DNA of 64,000 nucleotides from CAVRIA01 sp963721115 (GTDB taxonomy: Bacteria > Desulfobacterota > Binatia > HRBIN30 > CADEER01): contig CAVRIA010000018.1 in assembly GCA_963721115.1 (NCBI GenBank), positions 1 through 64,000 on the forward strand, in the 5' to 3' direction. The translations under genes and the position numbers were made by a program. Below, piece after piece: positions 45,410 to 54,708 of this stretch (within the stretch, counting starts at the first letter, position 1; every line of letters begins with the position of its first letter). The notes beneath the pieces were generated by a model. That model did not search any database and was not told where the DNA came from. It saw nothing but the letters and a program-made list of their open reading frames with translations.

Positions 45410-45514
45410 GGGCTCGCTGGCCGCGCCGCGCCCGTCTTTCGGCATCTGGACGCTCTCCGTCGGACTGTGCCAAAGAGGACGAGGAATCGAGCTGATGACA
45501 CGGGAGACTCGCTG

Positions 45515-47446
45515 GTGCCACGCCACCGTCTGAAACGGAGAGTGCTCCTGCTCGCCTTGTCGCTCGCCGCCCCGGCGATGGCCGCCGGGCCAGCGCCGCC
45601 GAAGCTCGACGTCGCCGACTACGAGATCCAGGCCCGCCTGGTTCCCGAGCGGAACGAGGTGCCGGCGCACGCGCTGTTGCACTGGACCAACACCACCAAG
45701 ACCCCCGCCAGGGACCTCTGCCTCCACCTCTACCTCAACGCCTTCGCCAACAACCGCACGACCCTGATGTCGGACCTCCCGGACGCCGGGCGCCAGTGGA
45801 GCTCCTGGTACACCGACCCGTGGGGTGGAATCGACGTCACCACAATCCGGATCGGCGACCGCGACGCCACGCACGACCTCGAGTTCATTCGTCCCGACGA
45901 CGGCAATCGGCACGACCGAACCGTGGCTCGCCTGCCGCTGCGGAAGCCGGTGGCTCCCGGCGGCAGCGTCGACGTCGCGTTCGATTTCGTCGCCCACCTG
46001 CCGCGCCTGCTCATGCGCTCCGGAGAGGCGGCGCCGTTCTACTTCGTCGCGCAGTGGTTCCCCAAGGTGGGGGTCTTCGAGAACGGCGCGTGGAACTGTC
46101 ACCAGTACCACTCCACGACCGAGTTCTACGCCGACTTCGGCACCTACGACGTCGCGCTCACGGTGCCGCAGAAGTTCGTCGTCGGGTCGACCGGCGTGGT
46201 CACCGGCGAGCGCGCCAATGCGGATGGAACCAGGACGATCCAGGTGCGCGCCGAGAGGGTCCACGACTTCGCCTGGACCGCCGATCCTCGCTTCCGCGTC
46301 GTCGAGCGGCACATCGGGGACGTACGCGTCCGCCTTCTGATCCAGCCCGATCACCTGCGCCAGACCGATCGCTATCTCGACGCTCTGCGCGACGCCATGG
46401 CGCGCTACGCGGCCTGGTTCGGTCCGTATCCGTACCCGCTCCTGACCGTCGTCGACCCGGGTCCCGGTGGCTTCGGCGCCGCGGGCATGGAGTACCCGAC
46501 CCTGATCACGGTGGGAACCGCCTGGTGGATGCCGGCGGGCATCCGCTTTCCCGAGCTGGTCACCGTGCACGAGTTCGGGCACCAGTACTGGTACGGGATG
46601 GTCGCCAACGACGAGGTAAACGAGCCGTGGCTCGACGAGGGAATCAACACGTACGTCGAGGGCCGCATCATGGACGACGTATACGGGCCGCGCGGCAGCT
46701 ACGTCGACCTCTTCGGGTTGCGGGTCGACGCCACCGCGGAGGAGCGCTTGCGCTACCTGACCGCCGGCCGCTTCGACCCGATCGCGCGCAGCGCCTACCT
46801 GATGCTCGACCGCCAGAGCTACGACAGTACCGCGTATGCCCAGACGGCGCTGATGCTGCGTACGCTCGACAGCTATCTGGGAGGAGACCGGCTGCGCCTG
46901 GCGCTGCGCGACTATTTCCGGCAGTGGCAGTTCCGCCACCCGACCGGAGCGGATTGGCGCGCGGCGATCGAGGCCAGTACCGGTGAGGATCTGTCCTGGT
47001 TCTTCAAACAGGTGGTGGACGGCAGCGGCAGCCTCGACTACGCGGTGTCCCGCGTCGACGTGCGAAAGGTGCGGCCCTTCGAAGGCGCCGCGACCGAAGG
47101 CAAGAGCGAGCCCGTGCGGTCGTCGGCGCCGCCGCGCTACCGCAACGAGATCGTCGTCGAGCGCCGGGGCGAGGTGCAGATGCCGGTCGACATCCTGCTC
47201 AATTTCGACGACGGCAGCGAGACGCACGAATTGTGGGATGGCCGCGAGCGCTGGCACCGGCTCGACATCACCAGCACCGTGCGCCTCTCCTACGCGGTCG
47301 TCGACCCGGAGGACAAGCTACCGCTGGACGTCGACCGACTGAACAACTCGCGCATGCGGTCGCCCGCGACGAAGGGCATCGCGCGGTTGGCCGGCCGCTG
47401 GGGCCTGTGGCTGGAAGGGATACTTCATCTCGCGACCGGGCTCTGA
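45515..47446 (+). CDS. Exported M1-family zinc metallopeptidase
   Basis: 643 residues from GTG 45515, which has GGGAG 8 bases upstream; the longer reading from 45467 has no such site. Signal peptide 'RRVLLLALSLAAPAMAAG'. Zinc site 'TVHEFGHQYWYG' (HExxH near residue 352), with the third ligand Glu in 'EPWLDEGINTYVEGR' about 24 residues on. The exopeptidase motif is 'GGFGAAGMEYPTL' (GxMEN-like, with EYP). A C-terminal beta domain follows. It trims peptides in the periplasm or outside. Next gene begins 45 bases later. Confidence 0.92.
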   Translation: MPRHRLKRRVLLLALSLAAPAMAAGPAPPKLDVADYEIQARLVPERNEVPAHALLHWTNTTKTPARDLCLHLYLNAFANNRTTLMSDLPDAGRQWSSWYTDPWGGIDVTTIRIGDRDATHDLEFIRPDDGNRHDRTVARLPLRKPVAPGGSVDVAFDFVAHLPRLLMRSGEAAPFYFVAQWFPKVGVFENGAWNCHQYHSTTEFYADFGTYDVALTVPQKFVVGSTGVVTGERANADGTRTIQVRAERVHDFAWTADPRFRVVERHIGDVRVRLLIQPDHLRQTDRYLDALRDAMARYAAWFGPYPYPLLTVVDPGPGGFGAAGMEYPTLITVGTAWWMPAGIRFPELVTVHEFGHQYWYGMVANDEVNEPWLDEGINTYVEGRIMDDVYGPRGSYVDLFGLRVDATAEERLRYLTAGRFDPIARSAYLMLDRQSYDSTAYAQTALMLRTLDSYLGGDRLRLALRDYFRQWQFRHPTGADWRAAIEASTGEDLSWFFKQVVDGSGSLDYAVSRVDVRKVRPFEGAATEGKSEPVRSSAPPRYRNEIVVERRGEVQMPVDILLNFDDGSETHELWDGRERWHRLDITSTVRLSYAVVDPEDKLPLDVDRLNNSRMRSPATKGIARLAGRWGLWLEGILHLATGL

Positions 47447-47491
47447 CGGCGGCTGTCGAGCCGACGTTTGTTGCCACGGAGCTCGTTCGAC

Positions 47492-48334
47492 ATGCGACGC
47501 GCGCTTCGCCTCGGGGCCCGGATCGCCGCTCGGTGGTGGTCGCTGGCCATCGTCTTCTGGCTGATCAACGCCCTGTTCGGCGTCCTCTTCGCGCTCGCCG
47601 CTGGGTACTGGCTGCGCGTGGCTCTGGACGGGTCGCTCGCCACGCGCACGCTGCTCGAGAACCTGGATGCGAATGTGCTGATCGATCTCTACCTGCATCA
47701 CGGCGAAGGCTTTCGCATGCTCCTCGTCGTGGCGGCGTTGCTCGCTCTGGGGTACGTCCTGGTGTGGTTCTGGCTGCACGCGGTGATCATCCTGGCCGTG
47801 CGCGGCGGGCCCAATGCGAGGATGCGCGAGGCGTGGCTGCGCGGCGCGGACTCGATGCTGCGCATGGGGGCGCTGTACGTCGTCGCGGCGCTGGTCCTGG
47901 CGGCGTTCTCGGCGTCCGTCGCCGCAGCGGTGTGGGGACTCGGGCGTTGGACCGCGAGCAGCCCCTCGGCGATGCTCTGGTCCTATATCGGCGGTGGCGC
48001 GGCCCTGCTGTGGGGGGTCGGCTGCGTGTTCCTGGTCGCCGTTCACGACCACGCGCGCATCCGCACGTGCGCCAGCGGTCAGACCGCCCTGGCGGCCTAC
48101 CGGTGGGCCTGGGGCTTCGTGCTGCACGGCGGGGAGAGGGCGTTTCCCCTCGCCGTGGCGTTGCAGGCGGCGGCGCTCGCGCTGTGGGCGCTGTATCAGG
48201 CCATCGGTCTGACGATCCCCGCCACTCTCGGCATCGGCGTCACCGGCTCTCTGCTGTGGGGCGCCGCCTTCATGCTCGCCCGCATCTGGGTGCGGATCTG
48301 GTTCTTCGCGGCGCAGAGCGACCTGCAGTGCTGA
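47492..48334 (+). CDS. Multipass membrane protein of unknown function
   Basis: 280 residues with six predicted helices, for example 'WWSLAIVFWLINALFGVLFA', 'LLALGYVLVWFWLHAVIILA', 'ALYVVAALVLAAFSASVAAA' and 'ALLWGVGCVFLVAVHDHAR'. The protein has no conserved motif that I recognise. ATG 47492 is chosen over a TTG eight codons earlier for its ribosome site (GGAG). Same strand as the M1 peptidase 45 bases upstream, so possibly in one operon. Confidence 0.75.
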   Translation: MRRALRLGARIAARWWSLAIVFWLINALFGVLFALAAGYWLRVALDGSLATRTLLENLDANVLIDLYLHHGEGFRMLLVVAALLALGYVLVWFWLHAVIILAVRGGPNARMREAWLRGADSMLRMGALYVVAALVLAAFSASVAAAVWGLGRWTASSPSAMLWSYIGGGAALLWGVGCVFLVAVHDHARIRTCASGQTALAAYRWAWGFVLHGGERAFPLAVALQAAALALWALYQAIGLTIPATLGIGVTGSLLWGAAFMLARIWVRIWFFAAQSDLQC

Positions 48335-48455
48335 GCGGCCGGCCCGCGGTTTCTCTCTCCGTGGAACGAGCGGGCTTTTCCCGCCGCCCCGGGCGAGATA
48401 ACGTTCGCCTGCATCGAGGCCGATCGGCGATTCCGATCCGGGAAGGAGTAGGCGA

Positions 48456-49520
48456 GTGAACCAATCGACCATTCGCGTGGGCATCGTGGGCGGCTCGGGA
48501 TACTCGGGGGGAGAGCTGCTGCGCCTGCTCCTCGTGCACCCTCGGGCGAGCATCGCCTGGGTGACGTCACGGGCGGACAAGAAGCTGGAATCCGTTCACC
48601 GCAATCTGATCGGCTCCGGTCTCCGCTTCATCAAGGAAGAGGAGGCGACGCCGTGCGACGTGGTGTTTCTCTGCATGCCGTCGCGCGAATCGATGACGCG
48701 CGCGCCGCGCTATCTCGAGCAGGGGGCGAAAGTCGTCGACGTCGGCTCGGACTTCCGGCTCAAGGACCGCGCCCTGTTCGAGCGCGTCTACAAGGCCTCG
48801 CACACGTGCTGGGAGCTCGTCGAGGAAGCGCCTTACGGCGCCACAGAGCTGCACCGGGAACGGATCTCCCAGGCGCGCCTGGTGGCCAACCCCGGCTGCT
48901 TCGCCTACACGAGCATCCTCAGCCTGGCGCCGCTGGCCAGAGAGCACTGGATCGAGCTCGACCGGGTGGTCGTGGACGGGCTCTCCGGCAGCTCGGGAGC
49001 CGGGGCGGATCCCTCGGTGCCGACGCATCACAGCGAGATCGGCAACTCGGCGTTCCCGTACAACGTCGTCGATCACCGCCACACCTACGAGATCGAGCAG
49101 GAGCTGTCCGGCGCCGCCGGCGCGCCGGTCACCGTCCACTTCACGCCGTACTACTGCCCGTTCACGCGCGGCATCCTCGCCGGCTGCCACGGCTTCGCCA
49201 CCCGTTCCGTGAGTCGCGCCGACGTCCTCGCCCTCTACCGGGATTTCTACGCCGGCGAGCCCTTCATCCGCATCAACACGCTGGAGAAGGATCCGAAGGC
49301 GAGCTGGCAGTACCTGCCCTACCCGAGCGTGGGTCTGCTCGCCGGGTCCAACTTCGTGCACATCGGTGTGGACGTCGACGAGCGCCGCGGGGGGGTCGTC
49401 GTTTTCGGCGCCCTCGACAATCTGGGCAAGGGAGCCGCCTCGTCGGCGATCCAGAACATGAACTGCATGCTCGGACTGCCGGAGGACTGCGGCCTGCGGG
49501 GCGTCGGCCTGCATCCCTGA
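48456..49520 (+). CDS. argC: N-acetyl-gamma-glutamyl-phosphate reductase
   Basis: 354 residues, GTG start after GGAAGGAG. ArgC reduces N-acetylglutamyl phosphate with NADPH in arginine synthesis. Rossmann motif 'IVGGSGYSGGELLRLL' at 10-25. The catalytic Cys is C148 in 'ANPGCFAYTSILSL', and 'VVDGLSGSSGAGADPS', 'TPYYCPFTRGILAGC' and 'VHIGVDVDERRGG' match the family. It is the longer type 1 form. The other arg genes are not in this window. Confidence 0.97.
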   Translation: MNQSTIRVGIVGGSGYSGGELLRLLLVHPRASIAWVTSRADKKLESVHRNLIGSGLRFIKEEEATPCDVVFLCMPSRESMTRAPRYLEQGAKVVDVGSDFRLKDRALFERVYKASHTCWELVEEAPYGATELHRERISQARLVANPGCFAYTSILSLAPLAREHWIELDRVVVDGLSGSSGAGADPSVPTHHSEIGNSAFPYNVVDHRHTYEIEQELSGAAGAPVTVHFTPYYCPFTRGILAGCHGFATRSVSRADVLALYRDFYAGEPFIRINTLEKDPKASWQYLPYPSVGLLAGSNFVHIGVDVDERRGGVVVFGALDNLGKGAASSAIQNMNCMLGLPEDCGLRGVGLHP

Positions 49521-49555
49521 CGCCCGGTCCTACGATCGAGCGCTGCAGCGGCGGC

Positions 49556-50284
49556 TCATTCGATCTCGTACGTGACCTGCAGAACCGCGTCGACGGTGAC
49601 CTCGCCCGCCTCCACCGGCGTCTGGGCGCGCGATTCGGCCGCGGCCATGCCGAAGGCCTGGAAGCGCTGCGGCACGACGGTGGGACCGCTCGAGGTCGTC
49701 GCCGAAACGACCTGCTTCAGTTGTACGCCGATCGCCTTTGCCACGCTCTCGGCCTGCTGGCGGGCCTCGGCGCCGGCCTTCGCCAGCGCCTCGCGCAGGT
49801 AGGCGGAGCGATCGTCGAGGGTGAACTGCAGCCCGCTCACCCGGTTCGAGCCCGCCTTCGTCGCCACGTCGATGAGCTCGCCGACCTGATCGATCGCGTG
49901 GGTCTCGACGCGAACCTCGTTGCGCGCCACGTAGCCGGTGATCTTGGGTGGCTGGTTGGTGGCGCGCTCGCGTTGCTCGTAGACCGGATCGAGCGAGTAG
50001 TGCGTCGTCGTCAGCTTGTCCTTGTCGCTCAGGCGCTTCTTGATCACCTGGGCCACGGCGGTGCTCTTGCGCGCGTTCTCCGCCCCGGCGGCGCTGGCCT
50101 CGGTCGCGGTGGTCTCGACGGCGAAGGAGACGATCGCCAGATCGGGCGTGGCCGTCACCTTCCCCTCGCCGGTGACCGAGATGGTGCGCCGGTCGGAGGC
50201 TTCGGCGGCGCGGGCCGCGGAAGCGGTGCAGGCGCACGCGCAGATGACGAAGACGGCGGTGTGCAGGCGGGGCAGAGTTCGCAT
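49556..50284 (-). CDS. Secreted SIMPL-domain (DUF541) protein
   Basis: 242 residues from ATG 50284, preceded by GGAGGACGAC. Signal peptide 'LHTAVFVICACACTASAARA'. The SIMPL core includes 'TISVTGEGKVTATPDLAIV', 'TTHYSLDPVYEQRERAT', 'ITGYVARNEVRVETHAIDQV' and 'AYLREALAKAGAEARQQAES'. SIMPL proteins are periplasmic or outer-membrane associated oligomers with ill-defined roles in stress. Convergent with argC. Confidence 0.93.
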   Translation of the reverse strand: MRTLPRLHTAVFVICACACTASAARAAEASDRRTISVTGEGKVTATPDLAIVSFAVETTATEASAAGAENARKSTAVAQVIKKRLSDKDKLTTTHYSLDPVYEQRERATNQPPKITGYVARNEVRVETHAIDQVGELIDVATKAGSNRVSGLQFTLDDRSAYLREALAKAGAEARQQAESVAKAIGVQLKQVVSATTSSGPTVVPQRFQAFGMAAAESRAQTPVEAGEVTVDAVLQVTYEIE

Positions 50285-50372
50285 GTCGTCCTCCGTATGG
50301 GAGTGGTGCGTCGTCGATGGCACCAGGATACGGAATCGGGGCCGCGCCGGCAATGTCGTGGCGCGGCGGCAT

Positions 50373-51440
50373 TTACATCAGTCGCGCCTCACCCGCGGCC
50401 GAAAAGAAGTGAAACGCGTCGACCGGCGCGAACACGCGTTCCGGCAGCGCGCCCGCGGCTCCGAAGAGGCGTACGGTGACGGGCAGGTCGCCGATGCGCC
50501 CGCGGACGATGGTCTCGCTGCCCAGGTTCTCTCGCGTTTGCCGATCGAGCGCGGCGGCAACCGCGCCGGCGGCGGGCTCCGCCGGGCGGAAAGCCTCCGG
50601 TCGGATCCCGATCAGGAGCGATCCGCCGGCCGCCTGCAAGTGCCCGTGCAGGGGCGGCGGCACCGCTATGGCCTGCCCGCCGAGGCGCAGCACGCCGGCC
50701 GCGTAGCTGGCCGGCAGCAGGTTCATGGGCGGCGTGCCGACGAAGCCGGCGACGAACGAGTTGGCCGGTCGCTCGTAGACGTCGGCGGGGCTGGCGACCT
50801 GCTGAATCCGGCCGTGATTCATGACGACGACGCGATCGCCAAGCGTCATGGCTTCGGTCTGATCGTGCGTCACGTAGAGGGTGGTGACGCGCAGGCGGCG
50901 TTGGACGTCGCGGATGTACTGGCGGACGCTCAACCTGAGGCGCGCGTCGAGGTTGGACAGCGGCTCGTCGAGAAGGAAGAGGGCGGGGTTGCGGACCAGC
51001 GCGCGCGCCAGGGCGACGCGCTGGCGCTGGCCACCGGAGAGCTGCGCCGGCCGCCGGGCCAGCAGCTCCTCGAGCTCGAGCAGGGCCGCGACCTCGCGGG
51101 CGTGTTCGCGTCGTGGCGTCGCGGCGACCCCGCGCATGCGCAGGGGGAACTCGATGTTGGCGAGAACGGTCATGTGCGGGTAGAGCGCGTAGTTCTGGAA
51201 AACCATGGCGACGTCGCGTTCGCGCGCCGGGAGGGTGTCGATTCGCCGCCCGCCGAGGTCGATCGATCCGTCGGAAAGGCTTTCCAGGCCGGCGGTGAGT
51301 CGCAGCAGGGTCGACTTGCCGCACCCCGAAGGCCCGAGCACGGTGATCAGCTCGCCGTCGGCGACGCGCAGATCGAAGCCGTCCAGGGCGGCGATCTCCG
51401 CGAAGCGCTTGCTGACGCCCTCGAACACCGCATCCGCCAT
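50373..51440 (-). CDS. Carbohydrate ABC transporter ATPase (MalK/UgpC-like)
   Basis: 355 residues. Walker A 'LGPSGCGKSTLLRLTAGL', Q-loop 'VFQNYALYPHMTV', ABC signature 'LSGGQRQRVALARAL', Walker B with 'LFLLDEPLSNLDARLR' and H-loop 'TLYVTHDQTEAM'. A C-terminal TOBE-type extension (about 235-355, 'LLIGIRPEAF') is typical of the CUT1 family. The ATG overlaps the stop of the permease gene (ATGA). It powers uptake of a sugar or sugar alcohol. Confidence 0.96.
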   Translation of the reverse strand: MADAVFEGVSKRFAEIAALDGFDLRVADGELITVLGPSGCGKSTLLRLTAGLESLSDGSIDLGGRRIDTLPARERDVAMVFQNYALYPHMTVLANIEFPLRMRGVAATPRREHAREVAALLELEELLARRPAQLSGGQRQRVALARALVRNPALFLLDEPLSNLDARLRLSVRQYIRDVQRRLRVTTLYVTHDQTEAMTLGDRVVVMNHGRIQQVASPADVYERPANSFVAGFVGTPPMNLLPASYAAGVLRLGGQAIAVPPPLHGHLQAAGGSLLIGIRPEAFRPAEPAAGAVAAALDRQTRENLGSETIVRGRIGDLPVTVRLFGAAGALPERVFAPVDAFHFFSAAGEARLM

Positions 51441-52246
51441 CAGCGTCCGCTCCCCGTCAGTGCGCCGCTGCGCAGCGCCGGCTCGAGAACGAGAATGAGC
51501 AGCACGGCGGGAACGAGCATGATGGCGGCCACGGCGCTGGCCAGGCCCGGATGGCCGAAGACGGCCAGGTAGTAGAGCAGCGGAGGCAGCGGGCGATTGG
51601 TGACCTGCAGGAGAAGGGCGTAGGCGAACTCGTCCCACGACACCAGAAAGACCAGCAGGGCGGCGGCGCCGAGCGAGGGGCGCGCGAGCGGCAGGGTGAC
51701 GCGCCAGAAGGCGCCGGCGCGGGAGGCCCCGTCGAGCAGCGCGGCCTCCTCCAGCTCGACCGGAATGGCGCGGAAGCCGTTGCGCAGGATGAAGAAGGCG
51801 AACGGGATGGCGAGCAGCGTGTGGGCGAGCCACAGGCCGAGCCCGGCCGGGTGGTTGTATAGATGCAGGCGAACGAAGATGACCGCGAGCGGCACCGCCA
51901 GCGCGATGGAGGGGAAGACGCGCGCGATCACCAGCGTCGCGTCGAGCGGGCGATCGAGGCGCGGGCGCCGGGCCGCGATCCAGGCCGCGGATACCGTCAG
52001 GCCGAGAGTCGAAACCATGGTGAGACTGGCCACCAGTACGCTCAGGCCGAATCCGCGCGCAAGCTCGACCGTACGGTGCAAGGTGCGGAAGTTCGCCAGC
52101 GTCACGGTGTGGGGAAACCACGTCGGCGGCCAGGCGAAGCTCTCGATCTCGGGGGTGAGCGCCTGCTTGAGGATCAGCGCCAGGGGGAAGAGGGCGAGCA
52201 GGGTGATGACCAGCCCTCCCAGCGCCAGTGCCGCGTTGCGCTTCAC
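51440..52246 (-). CDS. Carbohydrate ABC permease (MalG-like)
   Basis: 268 residues. GTG start (52246) overlaps the TGA of the preceding permease in a GTGA junction. Six membrane spans; the EAA loop that contacts the ATPase reads 'VELEEAALLDGASRAGAFWR', followed by 'VTLPLARPSLGAAALLVFL'. 'WDEFAYALLL' lies between spans. As the second permease in the operon it pairs with the upstream one as a heterodimer. Confidence 0.94.
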   Translation of the reverse strand: MKRNAALALGGLVITLLALFPLALILKQALTPEIESFAWPPTWFPHTVTLANFRTLHRTVELARGFGLSVLVASLTMVSTLGLTVSAAWIAARRPRLDRPLDATLVIARVFPSIALAVPLAVIFVRLHLYNHPAGLGLWLAHTLLAIPFAFFILRNGFRAIPVELEEAALLDGASRAGAFWRVTLPLARPSLGAAALLVFLVSWDEFAYALLLQVTNRPLPPLLYYLAVFGHPGLASAVAAIMLVPAVLLILVLEPALRSGALTGSGR

Positions 52247-53080
52247 CGGGCCTCCCGGCGCCGCAACAGCGGCAGGCACACGAGGAGGCTCAGGACGGCG
52301 AGAGTGGTCGACGCGGCCGCGGCCGCGGCGTCGTTCCCGTAGTCGGACCACTGGTGATACGCATACGTCGACAAGACCGGCACGCCCTCCACGCCGGTGA
52401 GCACCAGCGGGGTGGCAAAGATGCGCAAGGCGTCCACGCCGCGCAGCAGCACGCGCCGCCAGAATGGCCGGGCGCAGCAGCGGTAGGGTGATGAAGCGCA
52501 GCCGCGCCAGGCGGCCGGCGCCGTCGAGCCGCGCCGCCTCCTCGATTTCGTCCGGGATCGCGCTCAAGCCGGCGAGCAGCATCAGGAAGACGACGGGCGT
52601 GACGTGCCATGCGTCGACCAGGACGACGGTGGCGAGCGCCAGCGGCTGCCCCGGGCGTAGCCAGTCGACGGCGGGAAGGCCGGCGGCGAGAAGAGCGGCG
52701 TTGGCGTAGCCGCGCGGTGCGAAGACGTAGCGCATCATGGTGAGGACGACGATCTCCGGTAGGGCGAACGGCAGAACGACGACCATGCGCAGCAGGCGGC
52801 GGCCGCGAAAGCGCTCCGACAGGAACAGCGCCAGAGCCAGGCCTAGCGCGATCTCGACGATCACGGACAAAAAGGGAAGCAGGGCGTTGTTGCGCACGGC
52901 GCGCCAGAACAAGTCGTCGTGCGCCAGGACGGCGAAGTTCGCCAGGCTGGGGAAGTGGCCGTTCAGGGGATCGGTGAACGCCAGCTTCGAGGCGTAGGCG
53001 ATCGGGTAGACGAGGAAGAGGGCGAGGAAGAGGACGACCGGAGCGAGGAGCAGGACGGCGGGCGTCTGGCGCGGCGTCAT
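52243..53080 (-). pseudogene. Carbohydrate ABC permease (MalF-like), one frameshift
   Basis: Corrected length 278 residues. The N-terminal part has 'LLAPVVLFLALFLVYPIAYA' and the EAA-type loop 'IPDEIEEAARLDGAGRLARL'. The frame changes in the GC run at about 52451-52460. The C-terminus continues in another frame as 'LLRGVDALRIFATPLVLTG' and 'TLAVLSLLVCLPLLRRRE'. Without correction the reading runs into the next permease and gives a false 546-residue fusion. Gene order and overlaps fit an intact operon, so the break may be a sequencing error. Confidence 0.9.
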
Positions 53081-53084
53081 GGTT

Positions 53085-54233
53085 TCACCTCCCGCCTTGG
53101 GCCAGCTCGCGCGCGGCGCGCGCCAGCGCCGCCGGCGGGTCGGCGCCTTCGAACACCGCGGCGCGAAACGCCTCCTGCCAGAGCCGGCTGAGGCGCGGGT
53201 AGTCGGGGCCCTCCGGGCGCGCGCGCACGTCGTCGCGCATGGCGGCGAAGCCCTGCAGCAGCCCGCCCGCGGCGTCGACGGGAACGTCGCGGCGGGCCGA
53301 GAACCAGCCCAGCTCGCGGCGAAAGCGCGCCTGCACGGGCCGGCTGATCAGATAGCGCGCCAGCCGGGTGGCGGCCGCCCTCTGCGGCGCGCGGCGCGGA
53401 ATCGCGATGTAGCCGCCGCCGAGCACCGTCGCCTCGCCGGCGGGGCCGCGCGGCAGCGGCGCCGATCGGATCGGGTCCGGCGCCAGGCCCTGGCTCGCAT
53501 AGAGCGACATGACGAAGGGCCAGTTGAGATGCAGGATGATCTCTCCGCGCGCCATGGCCTCGGCGATGGTCGATTCCTTGAACGTCGCGCTCTGCGGATG
53601 GAGAAACGGCGCCAGGCGGTGGAACAGGTCGAATGCCGCCCGCGCTCCGGCGTCGTCGAAGGCGGTGCCACTGCCTCCCCCTTCCCACACGAAGGGGAGC
53701 ACGTCGCAGGTGAGGCCCTCGTACAGGGCGCCCTTGAAGGCGATGCGACCCGGGTGGGTGCGGGCGACCGCGATCAGATCCTCCCAGGTGCGCGGCGGGT
53801 CCTTCAGCACGTCGTGGTTGTAGATCATCGCCTGCCAGGCGACCCGGTGCGGCAGGAAGCGCAAGCCGTCGATGCGGCCGGCGCGCACGGTCTGCGGCGA
53901 CAGGGCGTCGAGGTCGGGCTGCAGCGCGGCCTCGTCGAGGACGGCGACGTCATCGGCCGCGGCCGCCAGCGAGTAGACGTCGAGCTCGACCAGGTCCAGC
54001 GTCCCGGTTCCCGCCGCCGCCTCGGCCGCCAGGGCGCGGCGGATGTCCGGGTACTGCTGCGGCACGACGACGACACGGTAGCCGCTGCGGTCCTCGAAGT
54101 CCCGCAGCGCCGCCTGGTAGGCGGGAAGCTCGCTCGGCAGGAGAGCGGCGGCGATGGTCAGCGTGCGCTCGTCCGACCGACAGGCGCTGAGCGCCGACAG
54201 CAGCACGAAGAGGACAGCGGCTCGCCTGCGCAT
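53085..54233 (-). CDS. Sugar ABC transporter substrate-binding lipoprotein
   Basis: 382 residues from ATG 54233. Lipobox in 'AVLFVLLSALSAC'. The mature part is a family 1 solute-binding protein: 'LTIAAALLPSELPAYQAALR', 'MIYNHDVLKDPPRTWEDLI', 'GEIILHLNWPFVMSLYASQG' and 'GEATVLGGGYIAIPRRAPQR'. It starts the sugar uptake operon and lies 4 bases before the first permease. An in-frame extension to 54467 has no ribosome site and would bury the signal peptide. Sugar specificity is not readable. Confidence 0.93.
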   Translation of the reverse strand: MRRRAAVLFVLLSALSACRSDERTLTIAAALLPSELPAYQAALRDFEDRSGYRVVVVPQQYPDIRRALAAEAAAGTGTLDLVELDVYSLAAAADDVAVLDEAALQPDLDALSPQTVRAGRIDGLRFLPHRVAWQAMIYNHDVLKDPPRTWEDLIAVARTHPGRIAFKGALYEGLTCDVLPFVWEGGGSGTAFDDAGARAAFDLFHRLAPFLHPQSATFKESTIAEAMARGEIILHLNWPFVMSLYASQGLAPDPIRSAPLPRGPAGEATVLGGGYIAIPRRAPQRAAATRLARYLISRPVQARFRRELGWFSARRDVPVDAAGGLLQGFAAMRDDVRARPEGPDYPRLSRLWQEAFRAAVFEGADPPAALARAARELAQGGR

Positions 54234-54328
54234 CGTTCCTTTCGCACCGGCCGGCGGCGGATGCGCGCGTTCCCGTGTCCGCGATCGCTCGCGGCCCGAT
54301 CCGCCCGTCGCGGCTCGCCGTTCTTCTT

Positions 54329-54568
54329 TCAACTCTCCTGCGATCCGCCGAGCCAGGCGCGGCGGCAGCCGCGGTTGCGGCAGAACCAGTGCGCGCCGTC
54401 GAAGAACGCGGTCACGCAGCGCTGCTCGCCGCCGCGCAAGCGGACGATGGGATGAGGCTCGCCGCACTGGGCGCAGGTCACGATATTGCCGGCCGGCGTC
54501 TGACGCGGGTGGGCGGCGGGAACGTTGCGCCGTCGCTTGCGAGCGTCGAAGTCGATGACCGATCCCAT
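54329..54568 (-). CDS. Small Cys-rich zinc-ribbon protein, unknown
   Basis: 79 residues. Basic N-terminus 'DARKRRRNVPAAHPRQ' followed by two Cys pairs ('TCAQCGEP' and 'FCRNRGCRRAWLG'), spaced like a single zinc ribbon. It ends near the divergent nadE region and lies 95 bases before the ABC operon on the same strand, but is probably separate. No family recognised. Could be a nucleic-acid-binding zinc protein. Confidence 0.6.
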   Translation of the reverse strand: MGSVIDFDARKRRRNVPAAHPRQTPAGNIVTCAQCGEPHPIVRLRGGEQRCVTAFFDGAHWFCRNRGCRRAWLGGSQES

Positions 54569-54708
54569 GCTCCCTCCCCGGATCCCTCGCTGCGCCTACG
54601 GGCTATTGGGTACCGAAAGTCGAGCGAGAAGTACAGGCCCGAACGACCGGCTCGGCACAGGCGGGCCGGCGTTCGGGCGTGGCGCAAGCGGTGGTGCGCC
54701 GGCGGCGG

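Noticed and set aside
44546..47257. 903-residue ORF antisense to the cytochrome and M1 genes
   Set aside because: Val/Asp/Arg/Leu-rich shadow; the plus strand holds CXXCH and HExxH motifs in frame.
51440..53080. Apparent 546-residue double permease fusion
   Set aside because: The first permease's correct C-terminus lies in another frame (52243-52452) and the second has its own GTG start overlapping that stop. The fusion is created by a one-base shift.
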